NCBI RefSeq assembly: GCF_900143235.1
Contig: NZ_FRDF01000005.1
Coordinates: 124,001 to 188,000 of the forward strand
Direction: 5' to 3'
DNA: 64,000 bases
Origin: Erythrobacter sanguineus
Lineage (GTDB): Bacteria > Pseudomonadota > Alphaproteobacteria > Sphingomonadales > Sphingomonadaceae
A program made the position numbers and the translations under genes. Below are positions 9,778-17,188 of this stretch, one piece after another (position 1 is the first letter of the stretch; each line of letters opens with the position of its first letter). The notes beneath the pieces are model-generated. The model made no database searches and was not told the DNA's origin. It saw only the letters and a program-made list of their open reading frames with translations.

Positions 9778-9791
9778 ATAATATATATTAT
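9778..9791. promoter_or_regulatory. 14-bp perfect AT palindrome upstream of mazG
   Basis: ATAATATATATTAT is a perfect palindrome inside a 38-nt, very AT-rich gap between the stop of the 65-residue protein gene and the mazG start, in otherwise GC-rich DNA. It could contain a -10 element for mazG or be an operator. Function is unproven. Confidence 0.4.
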
Positions 9792-9798
9792 GTAAAAT

Positions 9799-9996
9799 CT
9801 AGACCAGTGTTCCAGCGGTGTCCTGCGCCATCATGAACCACAGCACCAAAACATAAAGCCCGACAAAAATCGCCAGCCAGACCAGTGCCATTCTGGCCAT
9901 CTGACCCCATTCAAGCCGGTAAGAGGCCAAGGCTGCGCCAACCACAACCAGCCACCCAATGCTGCTGATGATCGGAATGAGCATTTCCGGGCTCAT
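9799..9996 (-). CDS. small two-helix membrane protein
   Basis: A 65-aa protein that I cannot assign to a named family. It has two hydrophobic segments (about residues 5-27, IPIISSIGWLVVVGAALASY, and 34-56, MALVWLAIFVGLYVLVLWF) separated by a short charged loop, so it is likely an inner-membrane hairpin. It is real because its ATG overlaps the stop of the upstream MBL-hydrolase gene in an ATGA, continuing the overlap chain of this operon. Function is unknown. Confidence 0.75.
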   Translation of the reverse strand: MSPEMLIPIISSIGWLVVVGAALASYRLEWGQMARMALVWLAIFVGLYVLVLWFMMAQDTAGTLV

Positions 9997-10775
9997 GCGA
10001 TGATCTCCAACCCGTCATAACCGACTGTCACGAAATCTGGCACCTCGTCGCAAAGCTCGCGATAATCCATGCTCTTGTCGAGATGGCTCAGGACCACACG
10101 CTGCGCGCCGCAACGTTCACCCAGTTCGATTGCCATGGCAAGATGCGCATGGGTCGGGTGCGGTTCACGGCGAAGGCAGTCCGATACAAGAATATCAATA
10201 TTGTCGAACAGATCGATCATTTCGTCAGAAATATCACTGAAATCTGTAGCATATCCGATGGACTTCCCGTCAGCATCGAACCTGTACCCGGTGGTTTCGC
10301 CGGGACCATGCGCCATCTGGCACCATTCGACCCCGAAACCCGCAATCATCCGCAACCGGTCAAGCGTATCTATGGTACAGATCGTGGGATAGCCATCCTG
10401 CCCCGCAAACACATAGCCGAAGCGCTGCCGCAAGCGTCGCACGGTTTCGGTCGATGCAAAAGCCGGGATCGGCCCGGCACGTCCGTAACGCAGCACGCGA
10501 AGATCATCGATACCATGACAATGATCGGCATGGTCATGGGTCCAGAACACCGCATCAATGCTGCCGATCCGGTTGGCGAGCAACTGGGCGCGACAATCGG
10601 ACGAAGTGTCTACCAGCAAGCGCCGACCATCATCGCTCTCGACCAGAATGGAAACGCGGGTGCGGCGGTTTCTCGGCTCATCCGGATCGCAATCGCCCCA
10701 GTCGCCGGTGCCGTCCGGCCCGCCCAGTCTGGGAACACCGGTCGAGGTGCCAGAGCCAAGCATGACCAGTTTCAC
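9993..10775 (-). CDS. MBL-fold metal-dependent hydrolase (PhnP-like)
   Basis: A 260-aa metallo-beta-lactamase-fold protein. The signature THDHADHCHGIDD gives the HxHxDH dinuclear-metal site; LGSGTSTGVPRLGG at the N-terminus and VLSHLDKSMDY at the C-terminus supply strand and His ligands typical of PhnP/cyclic-phosphodiesterase-like enzymes. Sphingomonad relatives are usually annotated only as MBL-fold hydrolases. The substrate is not predictable. The ATG overlaps the tatD stop by 4 nt (ATGA), so it is co-translated with tatD. Confidence 0.88.
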   Translation of the reverse strand: MKLVMLGSGTSTGVPRLGGPDGTGDWGDCDPDEPRNRRTRVSILVESDDGRRLLVDTSSDCRAQLLANRIGSIDAVFWTHDHADHCHGIDDLRVLRYGRAGPIPAFASTETVRRLRQRFGYVFAGQDGYPTICTIDTLDRLRMIAGFGVEWCQMAHGPGETTGYRFDADGKSIGYATDFSDISDEMIDLFDNIDILVSDCLRREPHPTHAHLAMAIELGERCGAQRVVLSHLDKSMDYRELCDEVPDFVTVGYDGLEIIA

Positions 10776-11548
10776 AGAGCAGCCTTGTTGAAAAGCCGGA
10801 AGAAATTGGTGGTTGTCTGTTCTTTCAGTCGTTCGACATCCGTTCCGCGCAGGCCCGCGACGAAGGCAGCCGTATCGGCGACATAGGCGGGTTCACACAC
10901 CCTGCCCCGATGCGGGACCGGGGCGAGGAACGGACTGTCGGTTTCCACCAGCAGGCGATTGTCAGGAATGATCTTTGCAACCTCCTGCAAGTCCTTGGCA
11001 TTCTTGAACGTCACGATCCCGGACAGCGAGATCATCAACCCCAGTTCCAGCACCTTTGAGGCAAAATCGGCAGACGCCGTGAAGCAGTGGATCAGCGCCG
11101 GAAACGCCCCCTTCCCCATTTCTTCGGCCAGGATGGCGTGGGTATCATCCTCGGCGTCGCGGGTGTGGATGATGAGCGGCAACTGCGTCTCGCGCGCAAC
11201 ATCAATGTGCATCCGGAACAGCTTTTGTTGAGCGCCCCGGTCAGAATGGTCGTAAAAGTAATCGAGCCCCGTCTCGCCAATCGCGATCACCCGGTCATGC
11301 CGTGTCGCATCGAGCAGCGCCGCACGGCCCAGATCCTGATGCGCGTCGGCCTCGTGCGGGTGGATTCCCACGCTGGCGAACACATCGGGTTCGCGCGCAG
11401 CGGTGCCGACGACCTGCGCCCATTCGCTTGCCCGCGTCGAAATGTTGAGAAACGCCCCAACGCCGGCTGCTCGTGCACGAGCCAGCACCTCGGCCTGATC
11501 CTCGACCAGACCTTTGTATTCGAGGTGACAGTGGCTATCGACCAGCAT
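10772..11548 (-). CDS. tatD: TatD family metal-dependent DNase
   Basis: A 258-aa TIM-barrel hydrolase of the TatD/YcfH family, which has 3'-5' exonuclease or deoxyribonuclease activity. Metal-binding motifs seen are VDSHCHL (HxH) near the N-terminus, GETGLDYFYD (Glu), IHTRDA and IHCFTAS (His ligands) and ETDSPFLAPVPHRG (Asp). The start overlaps the metG stop by one base (TGATG). The metG-tatD-MBL order is common in proteobacteria. Confidence 0.93.
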   Translation of the reverse strand: MLVDSHCHLEYKGLVEDQAEVLARARAAGVGAFLNISTRASEWAQVVGTAAREPDVFASVGIHPHEADAHQDLGRAALLDATRHDRVIAIGETGLDYFYDHSDRGAQQKLFRMHIDVARETQLPLIIHTRDAEDDTHAILAEEMGKGAFPALIHCFTASADFASKVLELGLMISLSGIVTFKNAKDLQEVAKIIPDNRLLVETDSPFLAPVPHRGRVCEPAYVADTAAFVAGLRGTDVERLKEQTTTNFFRLFNKAAL

Positions 11549-13128
11549 CAGGCACCCTCGCCCTCGGCAGGCAGTTCAAGCCGCGGGAACAGCGGAGTGG
11601 GCGGAGCAACGGTGAAGCCGCTGGCGACGAGGCGGTCGAACCACGTGTCGTTGTCAATGGCAGCATAGGTGCGTTCATTTTCGGGGATGCCAAGCTGATC
11701 GAGCAAGGCGGCTGCCTTTTCCGGCGTAACCGGTTGAATGGCGATGGCCAAGGTCCTGAGTTGCTGGAAAAGGATAGTTAGAACCACCCTCATACGATCG
11801 GGATCGGACTTCTTTAGCGCCCATGGGGCCTGCTCATCGACATATTGGTTGCAGGCATAGACCGCGCGCAACCAGTCCTCGATTCCGGTAGAAAAGGAAA
11901 GCTGCTCGAAGGCTTTTGGAAGCAGGGTCCGTGAAGCATCATTGACCGTATTCCTAAGTTCCAGATCAGCCTCGGCAGGGGAAAAATTCACTTCAAGCCG
12001 CCCGTCCATGTTCTTGGCAATCATCGACAGGGTGCGTTGCGCAAGGTTGCCAAAGCTGTTTGCCAGCTCGGCATTGGCTCGCAAAACAATCGCTTCGGGC
12101 GAATAGCTGCCATCCTGTCCGAAGGCGACTTCGCGCATCAGGAAGTATCGCAAGGCATCGACCCCGAACCGCTCAGCCAGTTCCAGCGGATCGGTGACAT
12201 TGCCGAGCGACTTCGATTCCTTCTGTCCGCGGTTGAGCAGGAAGCCGTGACCGAACACCTTTTGTGGCACCGGCAGTTTCGCGCTCATCAGGAAGGCGGG
12301 CCAATAGATCGTGTGAAAGCGAACGATATCCTTGCCGATCAGGTGCAGGCTGGCAGGCCAGAAGGTGTTCATTCCCTCTGATATTTCATCGGGATAGCCA
12401 AGACCCGTAAGGTAATTTGTGAGTGCATCGACCCACACATACATCACATGATTGTCCGAGCCGGGCACCTTGACCCCCCAGTCAAAACTGGTTCGGCTGA
12501 CCGAAAGATCGCGCAGACCCTGTTCGACAAAGGCGATCATCTCGTTGCGGCGGCTCGCCGGTTCTAGGAAACCGGGAGTGCGCAACAATTCGAGCAAGGG
12601 TTGCTCGTACTTCGAAAGGCGGAAAAACCAGCTTTCCTCGATCGTCCATTCAACCGGCGTGCCCTGCGGAGAAAGCTTTTCGTCGCCCTCGCCTTCGACC
12701 AGCTCGCTTGCGTCGTAATAGGCCTCGTCACGGACAGAATACCACCCCTCATAGCGATCAAGATAGAGATCGCCGGCTGCTTCCATCGCTTGCCAGATGG
12801 CCTGGCTGGCGCGGTGATGATCAGGCTCTGATGTGCGAATGAAACGATCATAGGACACATTCAGAGCATCGCACATGTCACGGAAATAGGAGGACATTTC
12901 GTCCGCCAGATCACTGGGCGTACGGCCCTGTTCCTCGGCCTTGCGCGCCATTTTCAGGCCGTGTTCGTCGGTGCCGGTCTGAAACCGCACGCGGCGGCCC
13001 TGCAGCCGCTGGAAACGGGCGATCACATCAGCTGCGATCGCTTCATAGGCGTGGCCGATATGCGGGCGCCCATTGGGGTAGCTGATCGCGGTGGTTATGT
13101 AGAAGGGGGAGGTATCGGTCTCAGCCAT
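11548..13128 (-). CDS. metG: methionyl-tRNA synthetase
   Basis: A class I synthetase of 526 aa charging tRNA-Met. It has the HIGH motif PHIGHAYE and a CP domain without the zinc-binding Cys clusters (MetG2-like). The KMSKS loop reads QKESKSLGN, so Met is replaced by Glu while both essential Lys/Ser positions remain. There is no C-terminal dimerization domain, as expected for this length. The start MAETDTSPF overlaps the holB stop by 8 nt; in-frame ATGs further upstream would run into holB and lack homology-like sequence. Confidence 0.94.
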   Translation of the reverse strand: MAETDTSPFYITTAISYPNGRPHIGHAYEAIAADVIARFQRLQGRRVRFQTGTDEHGLKMARKAEEQGRTPSDLADEMSSYFRDMCDALNVSYDRFIRTSEPDHHRASQAIWQAMEAAGDLYLDRYEGWYSVRDEAYYDASELVEGEGDEKLSPQGTPVEWTIEESWFFRLSKYEQPLLELLRTPGFLEPASRRNEMIAFVEQGLRDLSVSRTSFDWGVKVPGSDNHVMYVWVDALTNYLTGLGYPDEISEGMNTFWPASLHLIGKDIVRFHTIYWPAFLMSAKLPVPQKVFGHGFLLNRGQKESKSLGNVTDPLELAERFGVDALRYFLMREVAFGQDGSYSPEAIVLRANAELANSFGNLAQRTLSMIAKNMDGRLEVNFSPAEADLELRNTVNDASRTLLPKAFEQLSFSTGIEDWLRAVYACNQYVDEQAPWALKKSDPDRMRVVLTILFQQLRTLAIAIQPVTPEKAAALLDQLGIPENERTYAAIDNDTWFDRLVASGFTVAPPTPLFPRLELPAEGEGA

Positions 13129-14077
13129 GGGCGGGTTCGCTAGCGGGCGCGGCGGCGACAAGCAAGCTGCCGATCTCGAAGGGGAGCATCCCGGGATCGT
13201 AATTCGCAGTCGGCGCTTCGGCGGCGAGCGCAACCAGCGCGGCATAGGCATCAATCAGACCCGCACGGCGGCCTGCATCATCCGTGTTGCGTGCAGCGCG
13301 GGCCGTGAGTGCCTGAGCGAGATCGAATACCGCCTGCATCCGGTCGCGATCAGCGCGTGGGCCGATCAACCGGGCGAGTTCGCCGCGCAAGGCAAAGCCT
13401 TCCTCTCCGCCGGAAAGCAGCGTTTCGATCTCCCGGGCCAAGGGCGCCAAATCCTGCTCGGCAAAGCGCAGTGCCGCGCCGAATGACCCTTCGGCAGCGG
13501 CAATCGCGGCCGGATCCACCGGCAATCCGGACTCCTCCAGCATCGCTGCAAGCTGGCTGTCGGACAGCACCGGAAAGCGCAATGTCCGGCAGCGCGAACG
13601 GATGGTCGGCAGCAGCCGCGCCGGGCGGTGCGTCACCAGCAGGAAAAACGTGCCCTGCGGCGGTTCCTCAAGGCTTTTCAGCAGCGCGTTGGCGGCCGCT
13701 TTCTCCATGTCGTCGGCCGGATCGATGATGACGACGCGACGTGCACCCAGTGTCGGGCGGGTGGTAAGCCGTTTCTGCATCGCCCGGATCTGTTTGATGC
13801 GGATGCTGCGCGCGAGTTCGAACGGCTTGCCATCGGCTGCCGCGCGTTCGGCCTTGTCATCCTTTGGGCCATAGGTGAGGACAAGGATGTCAGGGTGATT
13901 GCCTTGCGGTTGCGGCACACCGGCTTGCGCAACCAGTTCGCGCGCGGCAGCCATGGCGAAGTCGCGTTTGCCGAGGCCGCTTTTGCCAGCCAGCAGCCAG
14001 CCGTGGTGCATCCGCTCACTGCCGATTGCATCGCGCCATTGCCGCCATGCGTCAGTGTGATTGGGCCAGCGGATCAT
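13121..14077 (-). CDS. holB: DNA polymerase III subunit delta'
   Basis: A 318-aa clamp-loader subunit with an AAA+ fold. It shows LLAGKSGLGKRDFA (P-loop-like), VVIIDPADDMEKAAANALLKSLEEPPQGTF in the Walker B/sensor region (positions about 114-143) and an SRC-like motif RSRCRTLRF. The zinc-binding Cys cluster of enterobacterial delta' is reduced. The ATG overlaps the tmk stop (ATGA), and tmk-holB is a widespread pair. Confidence 0.93.
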   Translation of the reverse strand: MIRWPNHTDAWRQWRDAIGSERMHHGWLLAGKSGLGKRDFAMAAARELVAQAGVPQPQGNHPDILVLTYGPKDDKAERAAADGKPFELARSIRIKQIRAMQKRLTTRPTLGARRVVIIDPADDMEKAAANALLKSLEEPPQGTFFLLVTHRPARLLPTIRSRCRTLRFPVLSDSQLAAMLEESGLPVDPAAIAAAEGSFGAALRFAEQDLAPLAREIETLLSGGEEGFALRGELARLIGPRADRDRMQAVFDLAQALTARAARNTDDAGRRAGLIDAYAALVALAAEAPTANYDPGMLPFEIGSLLVAAAPASEPAHG

Positions 14078-14718
14078 GCGGCTTCGCCTGCGGTCAGATC
14101 GGCGATCGCGGTCATGATCCGGCGATGGACATCTTCGGGCGCGCCGATGCCGTCGATGGGGACAAAGCCGGAAGGGTCGGCCTGGGCAATGTTGCCGAAG
14201 GCGTCGGCCACCGCACGGTGATAGCTGGCTGGACGACCTTCGATCGCGTCGCTGATCGCGCCGCGGGTCGCAAGACGCTGTGCCAGAGATGCCTCGTCAC
14301 CCTCGATCAGGATCACCCGATCAGGGCGCATGCCATCGCTGCCAAAAGCATGAAGCGAAAGGATTGCGTCGTCACCAAGTCCCCCTGCCCCACCCTGATA
14401 GGCACGGCTTGAATCGACAAAGCGGTCGCATATGACCCAATCCCCGCGGGCGAGGGCTGGCCGGATAAGCTGCGCGACATGGTCCGCGCGGGCCGCTGCA
14501 AACAGCAGGGCTTCGGCCTCCGCGGTCCATTCGCCCCCGGGTGGGTTCAGCAACAGGTTGCGGATGGCTTCCGCACCCGGGGTGCCGCCGGGCTCACGGG
14601 TCATCACGACCGAAAACCCCAGAGCGCGCAGCGCCTCGGCCAGCAGCTTTGCCTGGGTGGACTTGCCTGCCCCCTCCCCGCCCTCAAAGGCGATAAAGCG
14701 ACCGCGCGCGGTGCTCAT
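14074..14718 (-). CDS. tmk: thymidylate kinase
   Basis: A 214-aa dTMP kinase producing dTDP for DNA synthesis. P-loop FEGGEGAGKSTQ, the DR[YF]-type motif CDRFVDSSRAYQGGAG with the LID region, and TREPGGTPG are all present. Its ATG overlaps the dacC stop by 4 nt and its stop overlaps the holB start. Confidence 0.96.
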   Translation of the reverse strand: MSTARGRFIAFEGGEGAGKSTQAKLLAEALRALGFSVVMTREPGGTPGAEAIRNLLLNPPGGEWTAEAEALLFAAARADHVAQLIRPALARGDWVICDRFVDSSRAYQGGAGGLGDDAILSLHAFGSDGMRPDRVILIEGDEASLAQRLATRGAISDAIEGRPASYHRAVADAFGNIAQADPSGFVPIDGIGAPEDVHRRIMTAIADLTAGEAA

Positions 14719-15938
14719 GCGAAAAGGCCCGCAATGGCGTTGATGATCCGGTCGAAAGGGCCAGCAGCTGCCACCGCTTCAGCCGCGAACAGCGGAATGC
14801 GCGCCGGGGCAACGCCGGGTGCGGTCACTTCGAGCACGGCGACCTCCTGTCCGGCGACGATGGGCGCGCGCAGCGGGCCTTCATAGCGGATGGTCGCGGT
14901 AGGCTTGCCCTTGCTTCCGCGCGGCAGGTTGATGGCCACAGGCCCTTTTGCCACCAGATCAAGACGGCGCGTATCGCCGTTCTGCACTCGCGCTTCGCCG
15001 ATAACGGCCTTTGCCGGGAACAACCGGCGTCGATCCAGGGCGGTAAAACCCCATTCCATATAGGCCCGCGCCAAGCGTCCGCGCAGCCGGCCATTCTCCA
15101 CGCCTGCCAGAACCAGAACGAGCCGCTGCCGATTGCGCCGGGCAGTTCCGAGATAGGAGAAGCCGGATTCGTTGGTGAAGCCGGTCTTGATCCCATCTGC
15201 CCCCGGTGTCCGACCGATCAGCGGATCGTGATTGATCTGCGCAATGCCTTTGTAATCAAAGCCGGTACGGCCGACGTAGTAACCGAACTTGTCGGGATGG
15301 CGTGTCACCATGGCCCGGGCGAGCTTCACCAGATCATTGGCGGTGGCGAAGGTGCGCCCTTCATCGGGAAAGCCGTTGGGCGTTCCGAAATGGCTTCCGC
15401 TCATGCCCAGCCCGCGCGCGGTATCGTTCATCGCCGCCGTCCATGCGGCAACCGAGCCCGCCTGCCCGGCCGCCAGCACCGCCGCCCCGTCATTGGCCGA
15501 GACATTGGCGATCCCCAGCAAGAGGTCGTGGACCGTCACCTGCTCACCCGCATCAAGGAACATGGTCGAGCCTTTGCGCCGCCATTCGCGCGCCAATTCG
15601 GGGCTCATTGCGAAAACCTGTGCCGGATCGAGCCTGCCTGCCTCGATCAACTCGAACGCAAGGTAAAGGGTCATCACCTTGGTCACCGAGGCCGGCATGA
15701 ACCGCCGGTCGGGATTGCGGGCGTGCAGCACCTGCCCGCTGGTGATGTCCACCAGCAGCGCCACTGGCGCCTCGTCAGCAGACGGGACCGCGGGGGCGAT
15801 CTGGTCATCGGCTGACTGGGCGCGCAGGGGCGCTGCGACCATGCACAGCAGCAAGATCAGGGCAAGGCGGTTTCGCAAAGAGGCAATCACGCCGCTAGCC
15901 ATAGCCCCGCCCCGCGCGCTTGGCGAGGCTCGCCCCAT
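14715..15938 (-). CDS. dacC: D-alanyl-D-alanine carboxypeptidase (PBP5/6 type)
   Basis: A serine DD-peptidase trimming peptidoglycan pentapeptides in the periplasm. Catalytic motifs are SVTK (Ser84, Lys87 with this start), SAN (SANDGAAVL) and KTG (GIKTGFTNESG); a C-terminal beta-domain (PBP5_C) follows and the terminus is amphipathic (FDRIINAIAGLFA), suited to membrane anchoring. The signal peptide runs LALILLLCMVAAPLRA. The start could be the ATG at 15938, 2 nt after the mltB stop, or the ATG at 15902 (MASGV), which gives a more usual signal peptide. The symbol could equally be dacA. Confidence 0.92.
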   Translation of the reverse strand: MGRASPSARGGAMASGVIASLRNRLALILLLCMVAAPLRAQSADDQIAPAVPSADEAPVALLVDITSGQVLHARNPDRRFMPASVTKVMTLYLAFELIEAGRLDPAQVFAMSPELAREWRRKGSTMFLDAGEQVTVHDLLLGIANVSANDGAAVLAAGQAGSVAAWTAAMNDTARGLGMSGSHFGTPNGFPDEGRTFATANDLVKLARAMVTRHPDKFGYYVGRTGFDYKGIAQINHDPLIGRTPGADGIKTGFTNESGFSYLGTARRNRQRLVLVLAGVENGRLRGRLARAYMEWGFTALDRRRLFPAKAVIGEARVQNGDTRRLDLVAKGPVAINLPRGSKGKPTATIRYEGPLRAPIVAGQEVAVLEVTAPGVAPARIPLFAAEAVAAAGPFDRIINAIAGLFA

Positions 15939-15940
15939 GC

Positions 15941-16993
15941 TCAGTTCACGATTTCGTCGGCCAGCAGCCCCACGCTCATGGCGTAGTAGTTGGAGCAGTT
16001 ATATTCCAGAATGGCGCGGTAATTGCCGGTCAGCAGCCAGGCCGGTGCCCCGGGGCCGTCGGGCTGGAACAGCGAGGCCATCACCTCGTCAGCCAGCCCG
16101 CCCTGCGCCACCACTCCCAGCGCGCGCCATTCGGCGACAGTCCTCCAGACGCTGTGGCGTTCATGCACCCGTGGGCAGAGCGGTGCGACAAGGCGGGTCT
16201 TGTGGGCATCGAATTCGAAACCCGAAGGAACATAGGCCCGCACACCCCAAGGCTGCCCGGGGCGCCATCCGGCATCGCGGAAATAATTGGCGATCGAGGC
16301 GAAGGTATCGGCCCGGTTGGAGAATATGTCTGCTCGCCCGTCCCCGTCACCATCGGTGGCAAGACGCAGATAGACGCTCGGCAGGAACTGCGGATTGCCG
16401 AAGGCGCCGGCGTAGCTGCCAACCAGTTGCGACCGGGCATAGCCCTTGTCCGCAATCTTCATCAGCGCGATGAATTCGCCCGCGAACAGCTCGCGCCGGC
16501 GTCCTTCCCACGCCAGCGTGGCCAGGCTGCGAGCGAGATCGAAATCGCCTTTGATCCGGCCATAGCTGGTTTCGTGCCCGAAGATCGCGATGATGATCGC
16601 CCCCGGCACGCCGGTTTCGCGCTCGATCCGGGCAAGCAGCTCGCGGTGCTCGGAATAGACGCGCCGCCCGCTGCCGATCCGTTCGCCGTTGACGTGAGTC
16701 GCGATATAGGGCGCGATCGGCGGATAGCCCTGCGTCGTGGCGCTGCCGGGTTGGTTGCGGTCGAGCCGGATAACGCGTTCATTGGGGGTGAGACCGGCGG
16801 TCATCCGGTCGATCGTCGCGCTGGTCACGCCTTCAGCCCGCGCCCGCGCCTTGAGCAACTCCAGATAGGCATCAAACGGCAGCGCCGCCTGATCGGGCGC
16901 CTGTGCGGTGGCAGGAGCGATCGCAGGCGTTGTGCCGAACAGCGCAGTTGCGGCAAGGGCAAGACAGGCGACAGGAAGAAGGCGGGGAATCAT
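15941..16993 (-). CDS. mltB: lytic murein transglycosylase (MltB family)
   Basis: A 350-aa exported lytic transglycosylase that cleaves peptidoglycan to 1,6-anhydroMurNAc products. The start MIPRLLPVACLALAATALFG gives a clean Sec signal peptide; there is no obvious lipobox, so it is probably soluble and periplasmic. The catalytic Glu lies in IFGHETSYGRIKGDFD, followed by the SLT_2 motifs GNPQFLPSVYL and DGDGRADIF. It is the first gene of the overlapping chain mltB-dacC-tmk-holB-metG-tatD. Confidence 0.93.
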   Translation of the reverse strand: MIPRLLPVACLALAATALFGTTPAIAPATAQAPDQAALPFDAYLELLKARARAEGVTSATIDRMTAGLTPNERVIRLDRNQPGSATTQGYPPIAPYIATHVNGERIGSGRRVYSEHRELLARIERETGVPGAIIIAIFGHETSYGRIKGDFDLARSLATLAWEGRRRELFAGEFIALMKIADKGYARSQLVGSYAGAFGNPQFLPSVYLRLATDGDGDGRADIFSNRADTFASIANYFRDAGWRPGQPWGVRAYVPSGFEFDAHKTRLVAPLCPRVHERHSVWRTVAEWRALGVVAQGGLADEVMASLFQPDGPGAPAWLLTGNYRAILEYNCSNYYAMSVGLLADEIVN

Positions 16994-17083
16994 CTGGACA
17001 GGGATGTCACACCTTGGGCAAATTCCCAACAACCGAAGTATGGTGACTTGGCAAAGCAGCCCCGCTAGAGGGCGAATTGCAGC

Positions 17084-17173
17084 GGACAGGTGGCCGAGTG
17101 GTTTAAGGCAGCGGTCTTGAAAACCGCCGTAGGTGCAAGCCTACCGTGGGTTCGAATCCCACCCTGTCCGCCA
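17084..17173 (+). tRNA. tRNA-Ser (anticodon UGA)
   Basis: A 90-nt class II tRNA. The acceptor stem GGACAGG pairs with CCTGTCC, followed by discriminator G and an encoded CCA. The anticodon stem-loop GCGGT-CTTGAAA-ACCGC has TGA at 17118-17120, the long variable arm is TAGGTGC-AA-GCCTA, and the T-arm GTGGG-TTCGAAT-CCCAC is canonical. The anticodon UGA reads UCA serine codons. Confidence 0.97.
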
Positions 17174-17188
17174 CCTTCCCTTTGGTGG

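Noticed and set aside
17171..17188. Short inverted repeat CCACC...GGTGG after tRNA-Ser as a terminator
   Set aside because: Only five base pairs, includes the CCA end of the tRNA and is not followed by a T-tract.
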